NCBI RefSeq assembly: GCF_003268475.1 | Contig: NZ_MCIF01000002.1 | Location: forward strand, 4,755,661 to 4,819,660 | Length of the DNA stretch: 64,000 nt | Source of the DNA: Thermogemmatispora tikiterensis | GTDB taxonomy: Bacteria; Chloroflexota; Ktedonobacteria; Ktedonobacterales; Ktedonobacteraceae | Direction: 5' to 3' | Shown: positions 8,420 to 16,693 of the stretch, piece by piece | How positions within the stretch are numbered: the stretch's first letter is position 1 | Layout of the letters: each line of letters starts with the position of its first letter | Made by a program: the position numbers and the translations under genes | Notes under the pieces: model-generated | What the model was told of the DNA's origin: nothing | Databases searched by the model: none | What the model saw: only the letters and a program-made list of their open reading frames with translations

Positions 8420-8452
8420 CAGTGCCTGCACAGTGCCTGTGCAGTGCCTGCG
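8420..8452. repeat. Three tandem 11-bp repeats overlapping a hairpin
   Basis: CAGTGCCTGCA, CAGTGCCTGTG and CAGTGCCTGCG follow each other at 8420-8430, 8431-8441 and 8442-8452. CTGCACA (8426-8432) and TGTGCAG (8438-8444) within them form a 7-bp stem. The 311-bp gap 8381-8691 between the regulator and transporter genes otherwise holds nothing obvious. The element could be a weak terminator, mRNA-processing site or protein-binding array; no T-run follows. Confidence 0.45.
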
Positions 8453-8691
8453 CAGCGTCCGGCCAGCGGCCAGATGGAGCAGCCGGCCCAGGCCAATGCT
8501 GGATGGCTGGTAAAGCTCTTCCGAAACCGGGCAGTGAGTGCGCTGCCTGGCAATCGGCAGAGCCAGAAACAGGGAGGGAGAGGTAGGGCGAGAGGCTGGA
8601 TGAAGGAAGATCGGGGAGGCAGGGTAGAAGCAGGGCACAAGGAGAGCGGGCGGGGCTATGAAGCCGCTGCCACACTCGCAGGGAGGTCGTC

Positions 8692-10212
8692 ATGCCTTCG
8701 ACTTCGATGGAGACGGAGCAGTCACCGATCATTCGCCTGCGCAAGATCACCAGGCGCTTTCCGGGCGTCACCGCCGTCGCCGAGGTTGACCTCGACATCT
8801 ATCCCGGGGAAGTTCACGTCGTGGCTGGCGAAAACGGGGCGGGTAAATCGACGCTCATGAAAATACTCTATCAAGTGGAGCGTCCCGACGCCGGTCAGAT
8901 CTATCTCAACGGCGAGCCTCTTAGTTTTCACGGGCCGCACTATGCCCGCGCGCTCGGCATCGCTATGGTGCACCAGGAATTTGCCCTTGCACCACACCTC
9001 TCCGTCGCCGAAAACCTCTTTCTCGGGCGCGAGCCGCTGCGCTTCGGCTTCATCCGCCGGCGTCGCGAGCTGGCCGAGGCGCGCCACCTGCTGGAGCAGG
9101 TTGGTCTCAACCTGGACCCGCGTCGCCTGGTGGCCTCGCTCTCCGTGGCCGAGCAGCAGCTTGTTGAGATCGCTCGGGCCATCAGCTTCAATGCGCGCGT
9201 CCTCATCCTTGACGAGCCGACCGCCACCCTCACTGAGCAAGAGATTGCCCGCCTCTTCGAGGTCATTCGCCAGCTCACGGCTCAGGGCGTGGCCGTCCTG
9301 TATATTTCCCATCGCCTCGATGAAATCTTCCAGATCGCTGACCGCGTTACTGTCATGCGCGATGGGCGCGTTGTTGCCACCCTCCCGCGGGCCGAACTCA
9401 GCGAGCAGAAGCTGGTCCAGCTCATGGTCGGGCGCGCCATCACCAACCTCTACCCGCGGCCCGAGACCCATCCGGGTCCTGTCCTGCTGCGCGTCGAAGG
9501 ACTGAGCCGGCGCGGCCTGCTGCACGACTGCTCATTCGAGGTGCATGCTGGCGAAATCCTGGGCCTGGCCGGGCTGATTGGCGCGGGACGGAGCGAGCTG
9601 GCGCGCGCCGTCTGTGGGGCTGACCCAATCGATAGCGGGCGCATCCTCCTCGACGGCCAGGAACTGCACATTCGCCGTCCCGCCGACGCCATTCGTGCTG
9701 GACTGGCCTACGTCACCGAAGATCGCAAGCGTGAGGGGTTGGCCCTTGATCTGGGCGTTGATCAGAACATTACCCTGGCCAGTCTGCCTGTCCGCCTGGG
9801 GTTGCTGCTCTTGCGTCGCGAACGCAGCGTAGCGCTGCACGCCTGCCAGCGCCTCAACATCCGCACCCCTTCGGTACGTCGCAAGGTGCGCCTCCTCTCG
9901 GGCGGCAACCAGCAGAAGGTTGTCGTCGCGCGCTGGCTGGAGACGCAGGCCAGAGTCATCTTTTTCGACGAGCCAGCGCGCGGCATCGATGTTGGTGCCA
10001 AAGCTGAGATGTTCGCTCTCATCGGCAGGCTGGCGAGCGAGGGGCGGGCCATCGTGCTCATCTCCTCCTATCTTCCCGAGCTGCTCAACATGTGCGATCG
10101 TATTGCAGTGATGCGCGAGGGGCGCATCGTCGGCACGCTCTCGCGAGGACAGTTCAGCGAAGAGCGCATCATTGCCCTGGCGACTGGGGCCAGTGAGGTG
10201 ACCATCCCATGA
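8692..10212 (+). CDS. Sugar ABC importer ATPase, tandem-domain (RbsA/MglA type)
   Basis: A 506-residue protein with two ABC domains, typical of CUT2 monosaccharide importers. Domain 1: Walker A GENGAGKST (about residues 46-54), the degenerate signature SLSVAEQQLVEIARA and Walker B LILDEPTATL. Domain 2: LIGAGRSELARAVCG in place of a canonical Walker A (usual in RbsA second halves), signature LSGGNQQKVVVARWL and FFDEPARGIDVGAKAE. It energises import through the permease encoded immediately downstream; their genes overlap by 4 nt (ATGA). The regulator and the divergent enzymes suggest L-fucose or a similar 6-deoxy sugar as substrate. Start ATG 8692 follows a GGGAGG site. Confidence 0.9.
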   Translation: MPSTSMETEQSPIIRLRKITRRFPGVTAVAEVDLDIYPGEVHVVAGENGAGKSTLMKILYQVERPDAGQIYLNGEPLSFHGPHYARALGIAMVHQEFALAPHLSVAENLFLGREPLRFGFIRRRRELAEARHLLEQVGLNLDPRRLVASLSVAEQQLVEIARAISFNARVLILDEPTATLTEQEIARLFEVIRQLTAQGVAVLYISHRLDEIFQIADRVTVMRDGRVVATLPRAELSEQKLVQLMVGRAITNLYPRPETHPGPVLLRVEGLSRRGLLHDCSFEVHAGEILGLAGLIGAGRSELARAVCGADPIDSGRILLDGQELHIRRPADAIRAGLAYVTEDRKREGLALDLGVDQNITLASLPVRLGLLLLRRERSVALHACQRLNIRTPSVRRKVRLLSGGNQQKVVVARWLETQARVIFFDEPARGIDVGAKAEMFALIGRLASEGRAIVLISSYLPELLNMCDRIAVMREGRIVGTLSRGQFSEERIIALATGASEVTIP

Positions 10213-11237
10213 AGGAATCTCTGAGCAGGAACATCACGGACGAGCCGGGCGCGGAGGCCGGCCTCTCCTGGCGCCGGCTGTTGCCGACCCAGATCTCCGA
10301 CCTTATTTCGCAATTCGCTGCGGCGGGTGCGCTGATCATCATCTGTATCGCGCTCTCCATCGCATCGCCGGTCTTTCTCACCCTCTACAACCTCTTCAAT
10401 ATTGTCTCGCAGACCGCCGTCACGGCCATTATCGCCCTGGGCATGACCTTCGTCATCATCACCGCCGGCATCGACCTCTCGGTCGGCTCGGTAGCGGCTC
10501 TGGCTGGCGTGTTGGGCGTCAAAATGATGGTCGATCTGGGTCTGAGCTGGCCGCTAGCGGTCCTCGGCGGCACCCTGGTCGGCGGCCTGGCCGGCCTGGC
10601 CAATGGCCTGCTGATTACCCGGGCGCGCCTGGCGCCCTTCATCGCCACCCTGGGCATGATGAGCGTGGCCCGCGGCCTGGTGAACATTATCACCGGAGCA
10701 ACAGCCGTCTTCGGCGTCCCCGATTCCTTCCGTCTGCTCGGCCAGGGCATGATCGACGGCGTGCCCATCCCCTTGATTACGCTGATAGTGCTGGCTGTGG
10801 CGGCCCACCTGCTCTTGAGTCGCACACGCCTGGGACGCTACACCTATGCCATCGGCTCCAATGAGGAGGCGGCCCGTCTGGCAGGCATTCGCGTTGGTGC
10901 CTATCTGGTGGCCGTCTATGTGCTCCAGGGCCTGCTGGCCGGCTTTGGTGGCATGGTGGCCATGTCGCGTGTGGCCTCGGGCCAGCCCAACTTTGGCGAT
11001 GGCCTGGAGCTGGATGTGATCGCCGCCGCTGTCATCGGAGGCTGCAGCCTCTTCGGCGGCCAGGGCACCATTCTGGGCACCCTGATCGGCGCCTTCTTGA
11101 TGGCGGTGATCCGCAACGGCGCAGTCCTGCTCAATATCGATACCTTTACGCAGAGCGTCATCATCGGCGTCATTATCTGGCTGGCGGTGATTTGGGACCA
11201 GTTCCGCCGCCGCCGCTTTGCGGAAAGCACCCGCTAA
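10209..11237 (+). CDS. Sugar ABC importer permease (RbsC type)
   Basis: A 342-residue polytopic membrane protein of the CUT2 permease family. The family segment FVIITAGIDLSVGSVAALAGV is at about residues 80-100, and the EAARLAGIRVGAYLVAVYVLQG coupling region and DVIAAAVIGGCSLFGGQGT motif are near the C-terminus. About eight to ten hydrophobic segments are visible. Translation starts inside the end of the ATPase gene, indicating coupling. It forms the membrane channel for the sugar delivered by the lipoprotein encoded at 11615. Confidence 0.9.
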   Translation: MKESLSRNITDEPGAEAGLSWRRLLPTQISDLISQFAAAGALIIICIALSIASPVFLTLYNLFNIVSQTAVTAIIALGMTFVIITAGIDLSVGSVAALAGVLGVKMMVDLGLSWPLAVLGGTLVGGLAGLANGLLITRARLAPFIATLGMMSVARGLVNIITGATAVFGVPDSFRLLGQGMIDGVPIPLITLIVLAVAAHLLLSRTRLGRYTYAIGSNEEAARLAGIRVGAYLVAVYVLQGLLAGFGGMVAMSRVASGQPNFGDGLELDVIAAAVIGGCSLFGGQGTILGTLIGAFLMAVIRNGAVLLNIDTFTQSVIIGVIIWLAVIWDQFRRRRFAESTR

Positions 11238-11572
11238 GCGCGATCCAACCCGCGTCGCGCCGCGCGCTCGCCAGCCAGCGGCTGTGCTGGCTCAGGACGC
11301 TCTACACGTACACGACATTGTCGACCAGAGAAAGGGGGTGGCTCTCTTCTCGCACATGCTCTCTCACATCTCTGAGACATCTCTGACAGGCTGCCAGCTC
11401 TTCTGGCGAGCCTGCCCGCTCGCTCACTAGTGGACAGGTTGAGCTGGCGGTTATGATCTGCGATTGGCAACTGCCGCATGAGGCGCAGACAGAGAAGATA
11501 TGGCATCAAGGATGATGAGCGATCGGCGCGGCCTGGGTTGGCGAGGCCCGCCGCTTCAGTGAGGAAACAGAC

Positions 11573-11592
11573 GACCGCGGTGCACCGCGGTC
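11573..11592. repeat. Perfect 20-bp palindrome in the leader of the binding-protein gene
   Basis: GACCGCGGTGCACCGCGGTC is a perfect palindrome ending about 8 nt before AGGAGG and 22 nt before the ATG of the binding-protein gene. It sits in the 377-bp gap 11238-11614, which otherwise holds nothing I can name. As RNA it would be a stable hairpin able to protect the binding-protein mRNA, which is often needed in excess; as DNA it could be an operator. Confidence 0.6.
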
Positions 11593-11614
11593 AAAGGCAA
11601 AGGAGGCTGTTCTG

Positions 11615-12646
11615 ATGCGACAACTTCTGCGCAGACTGGTGCGGGATATCTTCTTTCCTCTCTGGCTACTGCTGGTGGCCGGCCTGGTAAGTGCCTGTGG
11701 CAGCGTCACTGTACAGTCATCAGGCAGTAATAACAACACTACTGCCTCTGGACCGCTCAGGATTGCGGTCATTCCCAAAGCCATCGGCTTCGACTTCTGG
11801 GAGCAGGTGCACAAAGGGGCGGAGTGCGCCGCTTCGAAGCAGCAGCAGGTCTCGGTGATCTGGAACGGCGTTACCGCTGAGACCGACGTGACCGGGCAGA
11901 TCGACCTGCTGACCAACTATATTACGCAGCGTGTCAATGGCCTGATCTACGCTGCTACCGATGCGCGCGCCCTCTACCAGGTGACGCAGCAGGCCCTCAA
12001 GGCCAACATCCCCGTGGTCAATATCGACTCGGGTACCTATCCGCAGCCGTCCAACGTGCCGCTCTTTGCCACTGATAACATCGCCTCAGCGCGCAAGGCT
12101 GCCGATCTGCTGGCCCAGCAGCTCAACGGTCATGGTAAGGTCGCCCTGATTGAGTTCCAGCCGGGCAGCGCCACCAATGATCAGCGTGTCCAGGGTTTCA
12201 AGCAAGAGCTGGCCAGGTATCCTGGCATTCAGCTCGTCGCTGACCAGTCCAGCCACAGCGACTACAACCAGGCGCTGAGTGTGGCCGAGGATATCCTGAC
12301 GGCTCACCCCGACCTGAACGGGATCTTTGCCGCCAATGAGCCAAGCGTGCTCGGAGCGGCGGAGGCGGTGCGCCGCATTGGCAAAGCAGGCAAGATCACA
12401 ATCATCGGCTGGGATGCCGCCCCCGACGAGGTCAAGGGAGTGCAGCAGGGAACGATTTCGGCCCTGGTGGTGCAGAACCCCTTTAGGATGGGCTATGACA
12501 GCGTCAACGCAATGGTGCGTATCCTGCGTCAGCATGCCACCGTCCAGAGCGAAGATACGGGGGTGACGATCCTCACCAAGGCCAATCTGAACGATCCCAA
12601 GGTGCAGGCAGTGCTCAATCCGAGCTGCCAGAATCCTCCGCTGTGA
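11615..12646 (+). CDS. Sugar ABC importer substrate-binding lipoprotein (RbsB type)
   Basis: A 343-residue type-1 periplasmic-binding-fold protein. The signal peptide has a basic start (RQLLRRLVRD), a hydrophobic core and lipobox LVSAC, so it is lipid-anchored at Cys28. The mature protein has typical sugar-binding segments: RIAVIPKAIGFDFWEQVHKGAE, the DATDARALYQV hinge area, NIDSGTYPQPSNVPLFATDN and IIGWDAAPDEVKGVQQGTISALVVQNPF. AGGAGG precedes the ATG. It belongs with the ATPase and permease genes just upstream but follows a 377-bp gap with a strong palindrome, suggesting separate control of its level. Confidence 0.88.
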   Translation: MRQLLRRLVRDIFFPLWLLLVAGLVSACGSVTVQSSGSNNNTTASGPLRIAVIPKAIGFDFWEQVHKGAECAASKQQQVSVIWNGVTAETDVTGQIDLLTNYITQRVNGLIYAATDARALYQVTQQALKANIPVVNIDSGTYPQPSNVPLFATDNIASARKAADLLAQQLNGHGKVALIEFQPGSATNDQRVQGFKQELARYPGIQLVADQSSHSDYNQALSVAEDILTAHPDLNGIFAANEPSVLGAAEAVRRIGKAGKITIIGWDAAPDEVKGVQQGTISALVVQNPFRMGYDSVNAMVRILRQHATVQSEDTGVTILTKANLNDPKVQAVLNPSCQNPPL

Positions 12647-13508
12647 GCCAGCCAGGCTGTTGTGAACCGGTCAGGCTGTAGCTGAGTCGGTGAAGGCTCA
12701 GGCGACTCGGACCAGCTCACTGCAGTCCAGGTAGAGAAAGGTCCAGCGCCCAGGGGAGGGAGGCGACGAGGAAATGCTGAGTGGGCAGTTGCTCGTGCTT
12801 CCTCCCTGGGCGCTGGACCATCTTGTTCAAGTCGTCCAGATCGCCTGTCTGCTCTGCTGCCCTTTCCGCTCGCAGCGCCTGGGCGAGGCCCAAAGAAGGC
12901 CGTTGCCCACCACCAGGCTGCAGCGCAGCGCAGCGCGAGCAATTGGCTGGGTTGGCCGCTCGACGGTGATGGCCCGGAGCAAGGCAGGCACGATTAGTCT
13001 GGGTCGATCTCCTGCCGGCTGATCAGCTCAGACCGCCAGACAGGTGTGCCAGACGATCAAGCCTTGTGATCAGCCGACTGATGGGAGCTGTCTACACCTG
13101 GCAGGCATGGCGGGCGTAGCCGGTCATGCCGACAGGGGTGCTTCCTACCTTCGTTCGTTCCGTTCCCTGTTCGCTCTGCAATGAGTGGGTGGCTTGACGG
13201 AAGGTCAGAGCTTCAGCGAAGCAGAAGCGGGCCAGACAGACGCCATTCTGTCGTGTGCTCTCTGCCAGCAGTCCCCAGGCTGCTGGCAAAGGATAAGAGG
13301 CTAGCCAGGCTGGCCCTCGTGGCTCCAGAGTTGCCATGCTTAGCTGCCACACAGCGATCGTCGCTGCTGGACGCGGACCGGTCGCAGTCAGTCAAGTCCG
13401 ATCACGATTCAGGCGCGAGATTGCCGTACTGGCTTGCGTCTCTCTTGATGAGCGCGCTCTCTCAGACCAGGCGAGACTACCTAGATACGCGTGGCTTGCG
13501 CTGCGCGC
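12647..13508. other. 862-bp gap without a convincing gene
   Basis: Between the binding-protein gene and the zinc-finger gene, which converge. Apart from the long hairpin at 12740-12819 I see no coding frame with family resemblance; the short frames here have low-complexity, arginine- and serine-rich translations typical of non-coding high-G+C DNA. Confidence 0.6.
12740..12819. repeat. Long imperfect inverted repeat (possible terminator)
   Basis: GGTCCAGCGCCCAGGG at 12740-12755, followed by GAGGGAGG, pairs with CCTCCCTGGGCGCTGGACC at 12801-12819: a stem of about 20 bp with one bulge and a loop of about 40 nt. It lies about 94 bp after the binding-protein stop, so it may end or stabilise that transcript. 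No T-run follows. Confidence 0.55.
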
Positions 13509-13733
13509 TCAAGGCTTGATCAGGGCCTCATAGTAGTCTGCACAGTCGTCGCAGAGGATCGTCGCTATCTTGGTGATGTAGTCGCGAGTAGACTGCTGAT
13601 GCTCAGGGCACACGGGCATCTGGCAGCGCGCACATAGAGCTGTCGCCTTGGCCCCACACACGTAGCATTTCCTGGGATCGATCTTGCCTCCCTCATTCTC
13701 GGGAGGGATCTCTGTGATCTGCTCTTCTAACAT
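13509..13733 (-). CDS. Small double zinc-binding (B-box-like) protein
   Basis: A 74-residue protein from ATG 13733; GGAGGA lies just upstream and a longer frame back to 13781 lacks support. After an acidic N-terminus it shows CYVCG, CARCQ, CPEHQ and CDDC, a cross-brace pattern of Cys and His pairs similar to B-box or ZF-UBP-like zinc fingers (about residues 22-62). The end is DYYEALIKP. Such small proteins are common hypotheticals in Chloroflexota and Actinobacteria. It stands alone between gaps; no function can be stated. Confidence 0.65.
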   Translation of the reverse strand: MLEEQITEIPPENEGGKIDPRKCYVCGAKATALCARCQMPVCPEHQQSTRDYITKIATILCDDCADYYEALIKP

Positions 13734-14092
13734 GGCTCCTCCTTCGTGTCCATGATGACGCGCTGTTTCGGCTCGTTGCACTGACCGATCCGACCGCCCT
13801 GCGTCCTGACTGGCAGGCGCAAAAAAAGCCCTGACTCCTAACGTTGTACGTGAAAATCTGCTCTTCTGTCAAGTTGCTGCAAGCTGTACCATGACGGTTC
13901 AACGCCTTCGGGCTGCCCCCCTTCTGCCGAGCTGGCTGGCTCTCGTCTCTGCCTGGGCGAGATACCTCCCAGGCGCAAGCATCACCCAGACGGCAAGCCC
14001 TGAGCTGGAACGGGGTCAGTCCCCTGGCGAGGTGGATAGACAGGCCCCCTGTCCGCTCCTCTCCCCGCTCTCGCCGACGTTACCCTCTTATT
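13734..14092. other. 359-bp intergenic region
   Basis: It contains the leader of the small zinc-finger gene and the 3' flank of the methyltransferase gene. I see no further coding frame, repeat or clear terminator. Confidence 0.5.
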
Positions 14093-16429
14093 TTATACCG
14101 CGCTTTCAAGCAGACGCGTTTCAGCCTCGCTGAGGCCGTAGAGGCGAAAGACCAGGGCGTTGACCTGGGCCTCCAGCGCCTGACGTTGCTGGTAGAGGGT
14201 CTGGCGCTCCTCCGGCCTGGTGCTGGAGGCCAGGCGCTCCTGAAGGGCCATCATGGCGCGCGCGGCGGCGATCAGCGGCTCCTGATGCGCCGCCAGATGT
14301 CGCGGCAGAGGAATGGCGGCCAGCGTTGTCTGATTGAGCTGAGGAAATAAGCGCTTGTAGGCTGTAAATGTCTTGTAGAGGTAATAATCGATCAGACGGC
14401 TGTTGAGAATCGCGAGCAAAGCCTCATAGGCGAGGCGCTCATCGAGCAGATGCAGGTTATAGAGCGACTGCATCGTCGCCAGGCCGGCGGTCTCCAGCGC
14501 GGCCACGCAGCACCGGCCCGTTTTAACCACCACGATTTTGGGCGCCTGGTAGAAGCTGGCGGGCTTGGTCAGAGTATAGACAAAGCGCGTTGGGGGGGCG
14601 ATATAGTAGCGGGTCACATTATCGCCGGCCAGGATCGGCAGCGGGCCAGCCTCTCCGACGTGCCGCTTGCCGATCTCCTCGCCGCGCGAGATGTGTACCC
14701 GCTGGCCGAGCGGCTCGCCCTCGCGCTCCAGGCGAGCCAGCAGGGCTGCCTCCTCATCGCTCACGTGCACCAGCAGGCGGTGGCCGGCGTCGTCCAGAAA
14801 GCGCTGCCGGCTGCAGAGGGCACGTGTATACACCGGCAGCGTTGGCAGGCCCTGGCTGGCGGGGGAGGCTGCCGCTGGCGCTGGTACATCGCAGGCGATC
14901 GTCGATGGCTGAGCGCCGCGCTCGACGACCAGCACGGCGGCGGAGACGCAGGCGCGGAAGACAGGGCCGCAATGGTAAACGCGGAGCAGCCCCTCGCGTA
15001 GCAAAGTAGCGCGGGCCTGGCGAGCCTCGTCGCGTGCCAGCAGGGCGTCGGGCACCACGAAAGCAAAGCGCCCACCGCGGCGGGTCAACTTGAGGCCCTG
15101 CTCGATAAAGAGCCAGCAGGCATCGTACTGGCGACGCGCCAGGGTGAAGGCCGCCTCCAGATAGGGACGCGCCGTCTGCGGGCGCTGCTCGCCGAACAGG
15201 TAGGGTGGATTGCCAATCACCGCATCAAAGCCCCCCGTCCCGCCCTGGGTCTGCCTCTTGAAAACCTGCGGAAAGGCCATCTGCCAGTGGAATGGGGCGA
15301 CCTCTGGACCCAGAGGGCTGCCCAGAGCGTTGCCACAGCGGATCGTCATCTCCAGGCGTGGCAGCACCCTGGCGGCCTGGGCCCGCTCGCGAGCGCTACT
15401 CGTGCACTCCTCCAGGAGGAGCAAGAAGAGCGACAGGCGTGTTACCTCCACAGCGCAGCGATCGAGGTCAACCCCATAGATCTGCTCCAGGAGAATGCGC
15501 CGGCCCTCGGCCAGAGTCAGGCGCCAGTGGCCCTGACCATCATGTCGCAGTGCCTGGGGAAAGCGTTCCGCTCCCTCGGCCACATACCGCTCGCGGAACC
15601 AGTGCAGGAGCAGGCGGTAGAGGCGTATCAAGAAGGAGCCAGCACCACAGCAGGGGTCGAGCACGCGCAGCCGGGCGGCGCGCGTCACCTCCCTCTCCCT
15701 CTCAAGCAAGGCTACCACGCTATGGGTGAGGATATAATCGACAACCGCGGGAGGCGTATAATAGATGCCGTCGGCCTTCTTCGCAGCTCGTTCCTCGCTC
15801 AGGACCAGGCGGCCTGTGGCATCCGTCGTCAGGCTCTTCTCTAGAAAATGCTCATAGAGGCGACCGAGCACCGAAGGTGAAAGACAGGCAAAATCGCAGG
15901 GAGCCAGGGGAGGATAGAGAGCCTGCAGCAGCCTGCGCAAGGTCTCATCGTCCAGTCTTAGCCTTGAGAGCAGCCCCTCTGTCATCGTGTGGGGATGGGG
16001 AGCGCCGGGCAGGCCAGCCAGCGTGCTGCTCCCTGTGACCGGGGTCCTGGCGCAGAAGAGATCGGCGGTGTAACGCCGTCCTGCCGCCTGAAAGCGCCGC
16101 AGCAAACGCGCATAGATCATCCGCTGCTCGCTCAGCCGGAGCAGGCTGCCTGGTGGCTCCAGGCCGCGCTCCTCACAAAAACGTAGAAAGAGCAGGCGCG
16201 CCAGCAGCAGCTGCACGGCGCGGTTCAGATCGTCGGGTGTCAGGATTGCATTACAGCGTACCAGGCCCTCGCTGAGCCAGAGGCGCCACTCTGTCGCCGC
16301 ACGCAACAGCGTCTCCTCAGCCGTTGCGCGCTCTGCATCCTCGGCCAGAAGGGGAGCCAGCAGGGACATAGCCGGGGCCGGGGACTCCATACCAGATTCT
16401 GAGAACGGCTGTGAGAGGCCTTGCAGCAC
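14093..16429 (-). CDS. Eco57I-like N6-adenine DNA methyltransferase (orphan type IIG-like)
   Basis: A 778-residue class I DNA methyltransferase, start GTG 16429 with AAGGAGG 11 nt upstream. After a helical N-terminal region (about 40-200, including FLRFCEERGLEPPG) comes DGIYYTPPAVVDYILTHSV, SAM-binding motif I LDPCCGAGSFLIRLYR (about 245-260), a second acidic strand IYGVDLDRCAVEVTRLSLFLL and catalytic motif IV DAVIGNPPYL (about 395). The C-terminal part (about 560-720) has the TaqI-like target-recognition layout, with GDNVTRYYI and LHLLDERLAYEALLAILNS. No PD-(D/E)xK nuclease segment is evident at the N-terminus and no nuclease gene adjoins, so it looks like an orphan or the modification arm of a split system. 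It methylates adenine in an unknown motif. Confidence 0.82.
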   Translation of the reverse strand: MLQGLSQPFSESGMESPAPAMSLLAPLLAEDAERATAEETLLRAATEWRLWLSEGLVRCNAILTPDDLNRAVQLLLARLLFLRFCEERGLEPPGSLLRLSEQRMIYARLLRRFQAAGRRYTADLFCARTPVTGSSTLAGLPGAPHPHTMTEGLLSRLRLDDETLRRLLQALYPPLAPCDFACLSPSVLGRLYEHFLEKSLTTDATGRLVLSEERAAKKADGIYYTPPAVVDYILTHSVVALLEREREVTRAARLRVLDPCCGAGSFLIRLYRLLLHWFRERYVAEGAERFPQALRHDGQGHWRLTLAEGRRILLEQIYGVDLDRCAVEVTRLSLFLLLLEECTSSARERAQAARVLPRLEMTIRCGNALGSPLGPEVAPFHWQMAFPQVFKRQTQGGTGGFDAVIGNPPYLFGEQRPQTARPYLEAAFTLARRQYDACWLFIEQGLKLTRRGGRFAFVVPDALLARDEARQARATLLREGLLRVYHCGPVFRACVSAAVLVVERGAQPSTIACDVPAPAAASPASQGLPTLPVYTRALCSRQRFLDDAGHRLLVHVSDEEAALLARLEREGEPLGQRVHISRGEEIGKRHVGEAGPLPILAGDNVTRYYIAPPTRFVYTLTKPASFYQAPKIVVVKTGRCCVAALETAGLATMQSLYNLHLLDERLAYEALLAILNSRLIDYYLYKTFTAYKRLFPQLNQTTLAAIPLPRHLAAHQEPLIAAARAMMALQERLASSTRPEERQTLYQQRQALEAQVNALVFRLYGLSEAETRLLESAV

Positions 16430-16693
16430 GCCTGGCTCTTCCTCCTTCTCTAGCGATCAGCATGGCGAGCGACGTACGAGACGCCGATCCGACCAATCCT
16501 TCCAGCCCGCCCATGATCCCGCCCCAGGCCAGTGCCTCGCCTTGGAGTCGGAGCGGGCGGACAAGCGAGGCGTAGGCCTCACCGCTGGGCTGGGCCAGGA
16601 TTGAGATCGACCGCTGGTCGACCAGCGCAGCGAGGCAACTACCGCTGCGCTGCGCTGAGCAGCCAGGGCCAGGGCGGCAAGCGGACGGACAAC

